Assembly (NCBI RefSeq): GCF_019931275.1 | Contig: NZ_JAIOTY010000002.1 | Coordinates: forward strand, 1,204,631 to 1,268,630 | DNA: 64,000 bases | Direction of reading: 5' to 3' | From: Nitratidesulfovibrio sp. SRB-5 | GTDB taxonomy: Bacteria > Desulfobacterota > Desulfovibrionia > Desulfovibrionales > Desulfovibrionaceae | Shown: piece by piece, positions 26,554 to 34,975 of the stretch | Layout: the number at the start of each line of letters is the position of its first letter | Position numbering within the stretch: the first letter of the stretch is position 1 | Program-made: the position numbers and the translations under genes | The notes under the pieces: model-generated | What the model saw: the letters and a program-made list of their open reading frames with translations, nothing else | Database searches by the model: none | Told to the model about the DNA's origin: nothing

Positions 26554-27084
26554 ATGGAACATCGCGTCCCCTGCCCGCACTGCGGCGGCTCCGTGGTCAT
26601 GTACCGCAACCCCGCGCCCACCGTCGACATCCTCATTCACGAGCCGGGGCGGGGCATTGTGCTCATCCGGCGGCGCAACGAGCCGCCCGGCTGGGCACTG
26701 CCCGGCGGGTTCATCGACTACGGCGAATCGGCGGAAGCGGCGGCGGTGCGCGAGGCCCGCGAGGAAACCGGACTGGACGTGGAACTGACCGGCCTTGTGG
26801 GGGTGTATTCCGAACCGGGGCGCGACCCGCGCCACCACACCCTCAGCGTGGTCTATGCCGCGCGGGTGCGCGGCGGTGCCGGGGCGGGACCGGCGACCGG
26901 GGATGCTGCTCCCGTGGCGGAGGGCCCCAGTGCCGCTCCCGTCGCGGGTGACGACGCGGCGGATGCCCGGTTCTTTATGCCGGACGATCTGCCGCACCCC
27001 ATGGCCTTCGACCACGCGAAGATCATCGCCGACTGGCTGCACGCCCGGGGTTGTTGCCCAGGGCACGCGGCGGACGGGGCCTGA
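26554..27084 (+). CDS. Nudix hydrolase
   Basis: 176 residues. The Nudix box GX5EX7REUXEEXGU is present as GFIDYGESAEAAAVREAREETGL (broken up: GFIDYGES, then REAREETGL, about residues 51-73). The N-terminus CPHCGG suggests half of a small zinc-ribbon-like motif, as in some ADP-ribose / NADH-type Nudix proteins. A Gly/Ala-rich insert (about 112-140) interrupts the fold. Substrate unknown; sugar-nucleotide hydrolysis would fit the glycogen genes downstream, but this is a guess. Ribosome site is weak; no other ATG is near. Confidence 0.9.
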   Translation: MEHRVPCPHCGGSVVMYRNPAPTVDILIHEPGRGIVLIRRRNEPPGWALPGGFIDYGESAEAAAVREAREETGLDVELTGLVGVYSEPGRDPRHHTLSVVYAARVRGGAGAGPATGDAAPVAEGPSAAPVAGDDAADARFFMPDDLPHPMAFDHAKIIADWLHARGCCPGHAADGA

Positions 27085-27249
27085 GAAGCCCCGCGCCGCC
27101 CGCGCAGGCAGACCAAACGTGCCGCGCCGTCTGGCGGGGCAATGGTTTTGCCGGGGCCCACGCCCCGGCATGATCGGGACGCACGCGCCGGATGGCGCGC
27201 AACGCGTCGCGCGGGTACGCCGCGCGCGCAAGGGGAGGAACGCGCGATC

Positions 27250-28734
27250 ATGCGACGTGAGGTCGTTTTCGTCACCTCGGAAATGTATCCCTTCTCCAAG
27301 AGCGGGGGACTTGGCGACGTGCTGGGCGCGCAGCCCCTGGCCCTGCACCGCATGGGCGTGCCCACATCGGTGATCACGCCGTTCTACGGTCGCCTGCGCA
27401 CGGCGGACTACGGCATCCACCTGACCATTTCCGACTGTCACGTGGGCTACCCGTGGGATCCCATCACCTGCGACATCTACGAGGCCGACTACCACGGCAT
27501 GAAGGTGTACTTCGTGCACCGTGGCGAGTACTTCGACCGCCGCTATTACTACAACGACCACAAGGGCGACTATTTCGACAACTGCGAGCGGTTCATCTTC
27601 TTCTGCCGCGCCGCCATGGCGCTGCTGCGCCGTCTGGGCACGCCGCCCGCCGTGCTGCACGCCAACGACTGGCAGAGCGGGCTGGTGCCCGCCTACCTGC
27701 ACTTCTGGCGGCAGACCGACCCGTTCTGGGCCGACACGCGCAGCGTCATGACCATCCACAACCTGGCCTTTCAGGGGCGGTTCGCCTCTCGCCTGTTCAC
27801 CGGCTGCGGCCTGCCGCCGCAGGCATGGACCATGAGCGGGGTGGAATTCTGGGGCGACTTCAACCTGCTGAAGGCGGGCATCGCCTATGCCGACATGGTC
27901 ACCACGGTCAGCCCCAGCTACGCCCGCGAAATCCTGGGCCCTGCCTACGGCTGCGGGCTGGAGGGCATCCTTCAGGCCCGCCAGCACGCGCTGCACGGCA
28001 TCCTCAACGGGGCCGACTATGGCATCTGGAACCCGGCGCAGGACAAGTTCCTGCCGTGCCGTTACGGGCCTCCGGACGGCTCCGGAGCGGTCGATCCGCA
28101 GGGCTTTGCGGGCAAGCAGCGCTGCAAGACGGCCCTGCTGGACGAACTGGGCCTTGCGCCGGAACTGGCCCGCCGGCCCGTGCTGGGCTTCATCGGGCGG
28201 CTGCGCGGGCAGAAGGGCATAGACCTGCTGCTGGACATCGTGCCCCGGCTCATGGAGCGCAACGTGGGCGTGATCATTCTGGGCGAGGGCAACCTTGCGC
28301 ACGAGGCGCGGGCGCTGGACCTGATGGAAACCTACCGGGGCAGGCTGTGCGCCATCGTGGGCTACACGGAAGACCTGGCCCACCGCATCCAGGCGGGCAG
28401 CGACATATTCCTCATGCCCTCGCGCTACGAACCCTGCGGCCTGACCCAGATGTACGCCCTGCGCTACGGCACCCCGCCCGTGGCCACCGCCGTGGGCGGC
28501 CTGCGCGACACCATCGTGCCGTGGCCGTCGCCAGAGGCCACCGGCTTCACCTTCGGGCGGAGCGACCCGCAACTGTTCCTCGAAGCCATCCTGGATGCCG
28601 TGCACTACTGGGAGCACGACACCGAAGGCTGGCGCGCCATGATGACCCGCGCCATGCACCAGGACTTTTCGTGGGAGCGGGCCGGGCGCAGCTACGTGAA
28701 CCTGTACCGGCAACTGGGGTTCGACTTTTCCTGA
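27250..28734 (+). CDS. glgA: glycogen synthase
   Basis: 494 residues, GT5 family, normal length. The start [20 protein letters not shown] has GGGGAGGA about ten bases upstream. The ADP-glucose-binding motif KSGGLGDV is at about residue 17. [15 protein letters not shown] and the GT-B C-terminal active-site stretch [20 protein letters not shown] are intact. It extends alpha-1,4-glucan chains from ADP-glucose. GlgB follows after 75 bp, so the two form a glycogen operon. glgC is not in the window. Confidence 0.96.
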   Translation: MRREVVFVTSEMYPFSKSGGLGDVLGAQPLALHRMGVPTSVITPFYGRLRTADYGIHLTISDCHVGYPWDPITCDIYEADYHGMKVYFVHRGEYFDRRYYYNDHKGDYFDNCERFIFFCRAAMALLRRLGTPPAVLHANDWQSGLVPAYLHFWRQTDPFWADTRSVMTIHNLAFQGRFASRLFTGCGLPPQAWTMSGVEFWGDFNLLKAGIAYADMVTTVSPSYAREILGPAYGCGLEGILQARQHALHGILNGADYGIWNPAQDKFLPCRYGPPDGSGAVDPQGFAGKQRCKTALLDELGLAPELARRPVLGFIGRLRGQKGIDLLLDIVPRLMERNVGVIILGEGNLAHEARALDLMETYRGRLCAIVGYTEDLAHRIQAGSDIFLMPSRYEPCGLTQMYALRYGTPPVATAVGGLRDTIVPWPSPEATGFTFGRSDPQLFLEAILDAVHYWEHDTEGWRAMMTRAMHQDFSWERAGRSYVNLYRQLGFDFS

Positions 28735-28809
28735 TCTCGGCCCGCCATTGCCGTAACCCGTCCGCCCCTTCCCGAACCGGTCGACCCCAAGCCACGGAAC
28801 GCACACGCC

Positions 28810-30741
28810 ATGCAGCTTACCTACCCCGCCTTCATCGAGCCCTTCGACCTGTACATGTTCGGCAAGGGCGAACACTGGGACCTTTACCGGGTGCTCGGCG
28901 CGCATCCCGTGGCGCAGGACGGCGCGGAAGGCTACCGGGTGGCCGTGTGGGCGCCCTCTGCCCGCGAGGTGTATCTGGTGGGCGATTTCAACGACTGGCG
29001 CTGGGGCGAATACCCGCTGTACCCGGTGGGCGTTTCCGGCGTGTGGGCGGCCTTCGTGCCCGGCATGCGCAAGGGCGCGCTGTACAAGTTCGGCATCCGC
29101 ACCGGGGAGGCGGGCGACGGGCGCATCGTCTACAAGACCGACCCCTTTGCCCTGTACGCCGAAATGCGTCCCGGCGTGGCGGCAGTGGCCTGGGACATCG
29201 ACAATCACCAGTGGGCCGACGGCGACTGGATGCAGCGCCGCGCCGAGGCGGGGACGCCGCTGCGGCAGGCCGTGTCCATCTACGAGGTGCACGCGGGCTC
29301 GTGGCAGCGCAAGACCGACGGCACGGGGGTGGGCGGCCATCCCTTCCTGTCGTGGGACGAACTGGGCGACGGGCTGATCCCGCACGTGCAGAACCTGGGC
29401 TTCACCCACATCGAGCTGCTGCCCGTGGCGGAACACCCGCTGGACCAGTCGTGGGGCTACCAGACCGGGCACTACTATGCCCCCACGTCGCGCCACGGAA
29501 CGCCGGAAGACTTCAAGCGCTTCGTGGACCGCTGCCATCAGGCGGGCATAGGGGTCATTCTCGATTGGGTGCCCGCGCACTTTCCCAAGGACGACTGGAG
29601 CCTTGGCCGCTTCGACGGCACGGCCCTGTACGAGCATCTGGACCCGCGCCGGGGCGAGCACCCGGACTGGGGCACCTTCATCTTCAACTACGGTCGGCAC
29701 GAGGTGCGCAACTTCCTGCTGGCCAACGCCCTGTACTGGCTGCGCGAATTCCACATCGACGGCCTGCGCATGGATGCCGTGGCCTCCATGCTCTACCTCG
29801 ACTACTCGCGCGAGGACGGCGACTGGCTGCCCAACGACCACGGCGGGCGCGAAAACCTGGACGCCGTGGAATTCCTGCGCCAGCTCAACGTGGTGGTGCA
29901 CGGGCAATTCCCCGGGGCCATGACCATAGCCGAGGAATCCACGGCCTGGGCCGGGGTTTCGCGCCCGGTGTACACCGGCGGCCTCGGCTTCACCTTCAAG
30001 TGGAACATGGGCTGGATGCACGACACGCTGGACTACTTCCGGCACGAGCCGGTGCACCGCGCCTACCACCACAACGCGCTGACCTTTTCGCTGCTGTACG
30101 CCTTCACCGAGAATTTCGTGCTGCCGCTCTCGCACGACGAGGTGGTGCACGGCAAGGGCGCGCTGCTGTCCAAGATGCCCGGCGACGCGTGGCAACAGCA
30201 GGCCAGCCTGCGCGCGCTGTACGCCTACATGTGGGCGCATCCGGGAAAGAAGCTGCTGTTCATGGGCGGCGAGTTCGGCCAGTGGAACGAATGGGACGAA
30301 AGCCGCGCGCTGGACTGGTGCCTGTACCAGTTCCCGGCGCACGGGGGCATCCACGCCCTGCTGCGCGACCTGAACTCCATCCTGCGGCGCGAACCGGCCA
30401 TGCACGTGCACGACCACGACTGGACGGGCTTTCGCTGGATGGACTTTTCCGACTGGGGCGGCTCGGTGATCAGCTTCGTGCGCCAGTGCCCGGACGGGGA
30501 GGGCGCGCCGCCCGTGCTGTGGGTGTTCAACTTCACCCCGGTGGTGCGCGAATACTACCGGGTGCCCGCGCCCAGGGGCGGCACATGGCGCGAGGTGCTG
30601 AACACCGACAGCGAATACTACGGCGGCTCCAACGCGGGCAACGGCGGCGCATTGCAGGCCCGTACCGACGAGTGGGGCGGCGGGCATCACCTTGTGCTCA
30701 CCCTGCCGCCGCTGGCAGGGGTGGCGTTGATGCCCGGGTAG
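28810..30741 (+). CDS. glgB: 1,4-alpha-glucan branching enzyme
   Basis: 643 residues, GH13. An N-terminal CBM48 domain (about 20-125, VWAPSAREVYLVGDFNDW) leads to the catalytic barrel: nucleophile in GLRMDAVASMLY, acid/base Glu in TIAEESTAW, and the histidine/aspartate pair in PLSHDEVVHGK. The N-terminal region is of the shorter (~640 residue) type without the extra N1 domain of E. coli. It makes alpha-1,6 branches in glycogen. The ribosome site is weak, but no other start is near. Confidence 0.96.
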   Translation: MQLTYPAFIEPFDLYMFGKGEHWDLYRVLGAHPVAQDGAEGYRVAVWAPSAREVYLVGDFNDWRWGEYPLYPVGVSGVWAAFVPGMRKGALYKFGIRTGEAGDGRIVYKTDPFALYAEMRPGVAAVAWDIDNHQWADGDWMQRRAEAGTPLRQAVSIYEVHAGSWQRKTDGTGVGGHPFLSWDELGDGLIPHVQNLGFTHIELLPVAEHPLDQSWGYQTGHYYAPTSRHGTPEDFKRFVDRCHQAGIGVILDWVPAHFPKDDWSLGRFDGTALYEHLDPRRGEHPDWGTFIFNYGRHEVRNFLLANALYWLREFHIDGLRMDAVASMLYLDYSREDGDWLPNDHGGRENLDAVEFLRQLNVVVHGQFPGAMTIAEESTAWAGVSRPVYTGGLGFTFKWNMGWMHDTLDYFRHEPVHRAYHHNALTFSLLYAFTENFVLPLSHDEVVHGKGALLSKMPGDAWQQQASLRALYAYMWAHPGKKLLFMGGEFGQWNEWDESRALDWCLYQFPAHGGIHALLRDLNSILRREPAMHVHDHDWTGFRWMDFSDWGGSVISFVRQCPDGEGAPPVLWVFNFTPVVREYYRVPAPRGGTWREVLNTDSEYYGGSNAGNGGALQARTDEWGGGHHLVLTLPPLAGVALMPG

Positions 30742-30770
30742 CCCGAGCGCTACGCCGAAGGCGCGGTTAT

Positions 30771-30816
30771 CCGCACGGCATGAAAGAGAATGTCGTTTCT
30801 CCGCATGCCCGTGCGG
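30771..30816 (+). terminator. stem-loop after glgB
   Basis: CCGCACGGCATG pairs with CATGCCCGTGCGG (one bulged C), and the loop contains a smaller GAGAA/TTCTC stem. It lies 30 bp past the glgB stop. There is no T run, so it may be a stabilising 3' structure rather than a true terminator. Confidence 0.5.
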
Positions 30817-30949
30817 CCTGCCTTCCCTCCCGCTTTCCCCCTCTGCCTTTCCCCTTCACCTTCGGGCCGCAATTGCGTAGATTCCGCCCCGTCCTCGCAG
30901 AGTGCATGAGGCACGCCGCGCGGGCGCATTCGGAACCGCAGAGACACAC

Positions 30950-31939
30950 ATGACCGAACCGAGAATCATCGTGCACGGCGGCGCGTGGACCATCCCCGCC
31001 GACCGGCGCAAGGCCCATGTCGACGGCTGCCGCGCGGCGGTGGACGCCGTGTGGGGCGAGCTGCGACGCGGCATGCCCGCGCTGGAGGCCGTGCGCCTGG
31101 CCGTCAACGTGCTGGAGGCCGACCCCACCTACGACGCGGGGCGCGGGGCCGTGCTGAACGCCGATGGCCGGATCGAACTGGACGCCGCCATCATGGACGG
31201 GGCCACCCTGAACTTCGGGGCCGTGGCGGCGGTGCGCAACTTCCTGCATCCCGTGGACATCGCCCGCAAGGTCATGGACACCGAATTCTGCTTCCTGGTG
31301 GGCGAGGGGGCGGAACGCTTCGCGCGCGAGGCGGGCATTGGTGCCATCGACCCCGCCGAACTGGTGGTGGAGCGGGAGGTGCGCCTGTACAACGAACTGC
31401 GCGCCCGCGCGGGCTTTTCCACCCATGACGCCTTCCGGCCCCAGGCCGGGGCGAATGGCGCGGCGACGGAAGCCCCTGCCGCGAACGGCGCGGCGTGCCG
31501 TTGCCCGGAACCGGACATGCCCAGGGGCACCGTGGGCGCCGTGGCGCTGGATGCGGCGGGCAACATCGCCGCCGCCACCTCCACCGGCGGCACGCCCATG
31601 AAGCGCCCCGGCCGGGTGGGCGATTCCCCCTTGTGCGGCGCGGGCACCTACGCGGACAACGAAACCGGCGGGGCTTCGGCCACCGGCTTCGGCGAAGGCA
31701 TCATCCGGGTGCTGATGACCCGCTCCGCCTGCGATTTCCTGCGCGATGGCGGAGCATCCCCCGCCGATGCCGCGCGCAGGGCCATCGAACTGCTGCACCG
31801 CCGGGTGGCGGGCCACGCCGGGCTTATCATGCTGGACAGGCAAGGCCGCTACGGCGTGCATTGCAACACCGAGCACATCGCCCATGCCTACGCCCTGCCG
31901 GGGGGCGGCATCCACGCGGATGTGGAATTGCGGCGCTGA
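30950..31939 (+). CDS. isoaspartyl peptidase / L-asparaginase (Ntn hydrolase)
   Basis: 329 residues. The plant-type (IaaA) asparaginase family is shown by IIVHGGAWTIP at the N-terminus, the autoprocessing site with catalytic threonine MPRGTVGAVALDAAGNIAAATSTGG (split: GTVGAVALD / AAATSTGG, about residue 190) and GAGTYADNETGGASATGFGE. It is made as a precursor that cleaves itself before that Thr. It hydrolyses isoaspartyl dipeptides and asparagine. An ATG at 30902 is possible, but 30950 starts right at the conserved part. A low-complexity loop (about 160-185) precedes the cleavage site, as is normal. Confidence 0.93.
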   Translation: MTEPRIIVHGGAWTIPADRRKAHVDGCRAAVDAVWGELRRGMPALEAVRLAVNVLEADPTYDAGRGAVLNADGRIELDAAIMDGATLNFGAVAAVRNFLHPVDIARKVMDTEFCFLVGEGAERFAREAGIGAIDPAELVVEREVRLYNELRARAGFSTHDAFRPQAGANGAATEAPAANGAACRCPEPDMPRGTVGAVALDAAGNIAAATSTGGTPMKRPGRVGDSPLCGAGTYADNETGGASATGFGEGIIRVLMTRSACDFLRDGGASPADAARRAIELLHRRVAGHAGLIMLDRQGRYGVHCNTEHIAHAYALPGGGIHADVELRR

Positions 31940-32120
31940 CACCGGAGCGCCTTCAAGGGGAAACACGCATGCATGACGGCGGCGGGCCATGGTCCGCTGC
32001 CGTCTTTCACATGCGGTCGCCCGCCCATCCCCGGCACTGCCCGGTCCGCCATCAGGCCAGCGGGCGGCCCCGGCCATACGCATATGGACAGCCCGCGCGA
32101 ATGCGCATAGCCTGTGCGGC

Positions 32121-33197
32121 ATGCGTGCGGAACCGTTGCTGATAACCCTTGGCGACGCCAACGGCCTCGGGCCGGAACTGGCGTGCCGCCTGCTGTCCGG
32201 CCATCTGCCCGGCCACCTGCCTCCCTATCTGGCAGACCGCGTCTTGCTGCTGTTGGGAGCGGAAGCCTCTCTGCGGGCGCATCTTTCGTTCGCGGGGGGC
32301 ACCCCCTTCTGGACACGGGTGGACGACCCGGCGCGGGTGCTGGCCCCGTCTGGCGAGTCAGCCTCCCCCGGCGTGTACCTGTACGAGCCGCCGGGGCTTG
32401 CCGACATCCGCGTGCAGGTGGGCCAGGCCACCCCGGACGGCGGCAGGGCGGCTGGCGTGGCCCTTGCCACGGCCTGCGACCTGCTGCTGGCTCCTGCGCC
32501 TGCCGGCGTGCCCTCTCCCGGCGGCCCGCCCCTTCAGCGCGGACCCCGCGGACTGGTCACCCTGCCGCTGCACAAGGCTATGCTGCACGCCGCCGGCTAT
32601 GACGTGCCCGGCCATACCGAATACCTTGCCCGGCGCGCTGGCCTTGGCGACGACGAGGTGTGCATGCACCTTGGCGGCGACGTGCTGCGCGTCAGCCTGG
32701 TGACCACCCACCCGCCGCTGCGCGATGTGCCCGGCCTGATCACCCGGCAGCGGGTGCTGCACTGCCTGCGCCTGACGGCGGCCCACGCGCGGGCCATCGG
32801 GGCTGACGGCTCGGTGGCGGTGTGCGGGCTGAACCCCCACGCCGGGGAATCTGGCCGCATCGGCAGCGAGGAAATCGATACCATCGCCCCGGCGGTGGCC
32901 GACGCGGTGGCCGAGGGGCTGGACGTCATCGGGCCGCTGCCCGCCGACACGCTGTTCGTCAAGGCGGCGCGCGGCGCCTACGCCGCCGTGTTGGCCATGT
33001 ACCACGACCAGGGGCTGGCACCCCTGAAGATGCTGCATTTTTCCGACGCCGTGAACGTGACCCTGGGGTTGCCCTTCGTGCGCACCTCGGTGGACCACGG
33101 CACGGGCTTCGACATCGCCGGAACCGGCACGGCGGACACCGGCAGCTTTGCCGCCGCGCTGCGCCTTGCCTGCACCCTCTGCGACGGAAAGGACTGA
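32121..33197 (+). CDS. pdxA: PdxA-family 4-hydroxythreonine-4-phosphate dehydrogenase
   Basis: 358 residues from MRAEPLLITLGDANGLGPEL. The frame is open further upstream, but no start there has a ribosome site. Metal-binding and catalytic family motifs are present: PLHKAMLHAAGYDVPGHTEYLA, NPHAGESGRIGSEE, MYHDQGLAPLK and VDHGTGFDIAGTG. PdxA oxidises 4-phosphohydroxythreonine in vitamin B6 synthesis. Some paralogues act on other hydroxy acids. The gene is three bases from a hydantoinase-type gene, so a catabolic paralogue is possible. Confidence 0.85.
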   Translation: MRAEPLLITLGDANGLGPELACRLLSGHLPGHLPPYLADRVLLLLGAEASLRAHLSFAGGTPFWTRVDDPARVLAPSGESASPGVYLYEPPGLADIRVQVGQATPDGGRAAGVALATACDLLLAPAPAGVPSPGGPPLQRGPRGLVTLPLHKAMLHAAGYDVPGHTEYLARRAGLGDDEVCMHLGGDVLRVSLVTTHPPLRDVPGLITRQRVLHCLRLTAAHARAIGADGSVAVCGLNPHAGESGRIGSEEIDTIAPAVADAVAEGLDVIGPLPADTLFVKAARGAYAAVLAMYHDQGLAPLKMLHFSDAVNVTLGLPFVRTSVDHGTGFDIAGTGTADTGSFAAALRLACTLCDGKD

Positions 33198-33200
33198 GCC

Positions 33201-34952
33201 ATGTACCTGGGAATCGACGTCGGCGGCACGCATACCGATGCCGTGGTCATGGATGGCCGCACCATGGCGGCCAGCGCCAAGGTGCCCACAGACCACCACG
33301 ACCTGCTGGCCTCGGTGCGCGCGGCCATGCAGGGCCTGCTGAAGCCCCATGGGGGGGTGGAGCCGGGGCGCATCACCCGCATGAACCTCAGCACCACGCT
33401 GTCCACCAACGCCATCGTGGAAGGCAAGACCGAGGACGTGGCGGTGGTGGTGTCCGCCGGGCCGGGCATCGACCCGGAACACTTCCGCGTGGGGCGGTTC
33501 TACTTTCCGGTGGGCGGGTCCATCGACCACCGTGGCGAGGAGATTGCCCCCCTCGACCCGGCGGAGATGGCGCGGGTGTCCACCGCCTGTTGCGACGCGG
33601 GCGTGCGCCTGTTCGCGGCGGTGGGCAAGTTCTCCACCCGCAACCCCGCGCACGAGACGGCCATGGGCGAGGCCCTGGGCGCGCGTAGCGGCGGCAGTCC
33701 CGCAAGCTGCGGCTGCGGCGACTTCGTCTCGCTGGGGCATCGCCTGTCGGGCCAGCTGAACTTTCCGCGCCGGGTGGCCACGGCCTACTACAATTCGGCG
33801 GTGTGGCGGGTGTACAACCGCTTTGCCGACGCCATAGAGCAGTCGGCCCGCGAATTCGGCATCACCGCGCCCATCCACATCCTGAAGGCCGACGGCGGCA
33901 CCATGCCGCTGGCCGTTTCGCGCGAGCTGCCGGTGGAATCCATCCTGTCCGGCCCGGCGGCCAGCGTCATGGGCATCATCGCCCTGTGCGACATCCGCGA
34001 AGACTGCGTGATCCTGGACATCGGCGGCACCACCACGGACATCGCCGTGTTCGCCTGCGGATCGCCGGTCATCGAGAAGGACGGCATTGAGGTGGGCAGC
34101 TACCCCACGCTGGTGCGCGCGCTGAAGACGCGGTCCATCGGCGTGGGCGGCGATTCGCGCCTGCACGTGGCCGCCGGGGCGGTGCGCGTGGGGCCGGAAC
34201 GGGCCGGGGCCAGCATGGCCCTGGGCGGCACGCGGCCCACGCTCATCGACGCGCTGAACTACCGTGGCCACGCCGCCGTGGGCGACGTTGCCGCCTCCGC
34301 GCGGGGCATCCGCGAACTGGCCGGGCTGTGGGACCTGTACCCGGAACGGCTGGCCGACGACGCCATTGCGGAAGCAGTGGCGCGCATCCGCGCCGCCGTC
34401 ACGGACCTGGTGGACGAGGTCAACGCCCGCCCGGTGTACACCATCATGGAACTGTTGCAGGGCAGGGCGGTGGAGCCCGCCGCCGTGTACCTGATGGGCG
34501 GCCCGGCAAGGGTGATGCAGCCGCTGCTGGCCCCGGCGCTGGGCAAGCGGGTGGAGGTGCCCGACGACTTCGCCGTGGCCAACGCCATCGGCGCGGCGCT
34601 GACCCGCACCACGGCGGAACTGGAACTGTTCGCGGACACCGAAAAGGGGGTGCTGTTCATCCCCACCCTGGGCGTGGAGCGCAAGACGAGTCGGGGCTTC
34701 GACCTGGAACGGGCCAAGGCGGACGCGCGCGACGCCCTGCTGGAACACCTTGCGGGCCTTGGCGTTACCGGCGGCGAGGCGGCGGTGGAGGTGGTGGAGG
34801 CCTCGTCGTTCAACATGGTGGGCGACTACGGCACCGTGGGCCGCAACATCCGCGTGAAATGCCAGGTGCGGCCCGGCATAATGGGTGAGCAGGGCAGCGG
34901 CGGCAGGAACACCTGCGGCTGCAAGCCCTGCGCCGACGAGGCCGGAGCGTGA
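33201..34952 (+). CDS. hydantoinase/oxoprolinase family protein
   Basis: 583 residues. The N-terminal ASKHA-type phosphate loop MYLGIDVGGTHTDAVVMDG, STTLSTNAIVEG, and the hydantoinase A core VESILSGPAASVMG and DIGGTTTDIAVF identify an HyuA-type ATPase subunit. No partner HyuB gene is adjacent. The C-terminus ends in a Cys-rich tail (NTCGCKPCADE), and another CGCGD occurs near residue 172, which might bind metal. It starts three bases after pdxA and its end overlaps the GH3 frame by four bases if that gene starts at GTG 34949. Substrate unknown. Confidence 0.85.
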   Translation: MYLGIDVGGTHTDAVVMDGRTMAASAKVPTDHHDLLASVRAAMQGLLKPHGGVEPGRITRMNLSTTLSTNAIVEGKTEDVAVVVSAGPGIDPEHFRVGRFYFPVGGSIDHRGEEIAPLDPAEMARVSTACCDAGVRLFAAVGKFSTRNPAHETAMGEALGARSGGSPASCGCGDFVSLGHRLSGQLNFPRRVATAYYNSAVWRVYNRFADAIEQSAREFGITAPIHILKADGGTMPLAVSRELPVESILSGPAASVMGIIALCDIREDCVILDIGGTTTDIAVFACGSPVIEKDGIEVGSYPTLVRALKTRSIGVGGDSRLHVAAGAVRVGPERAGASMALGGTRPTLIDALNYRGHAAVGDVAASARGIRELAGLWDLYPERLADDAIAEAVARIRAAVTDLVDEVNARPVYTIMELLQGRAVEPAAVYLMGGPARVMQPLLAPALGKRVEVPDDFAVANAIGAALTRTTAELELFADTEKGVLFIPTLGVERKTSRGFDLERAKADARDALLEHLAGLGVTGGEAAVEVVEASSFNMVGDYGTVGRNIRVKCQVRPGIMGEQGSGGRNTCGCKPCADEAGA

Positions 34953-34975
34953 CGAAGAAATTCTCGAGGGGTGCG

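Noticed and set aside
26524-30690. 1388-codon open frame on the minus strand across the Nudix, glgA and glgB genes
   Set aside because: Composition rich in His, Val, Gly, Gln and Arg without any domain pattern; it is the antisense shadow of three clear plus-strand genes in high-GC DNA.
27453-30953. 1166-codon plus-strand frame overlapping glgA and glgB in another frame
   Set aside because: Arg/Pro/Gly-rich shadow; glgA and glgB motifs are complete in their own frames.
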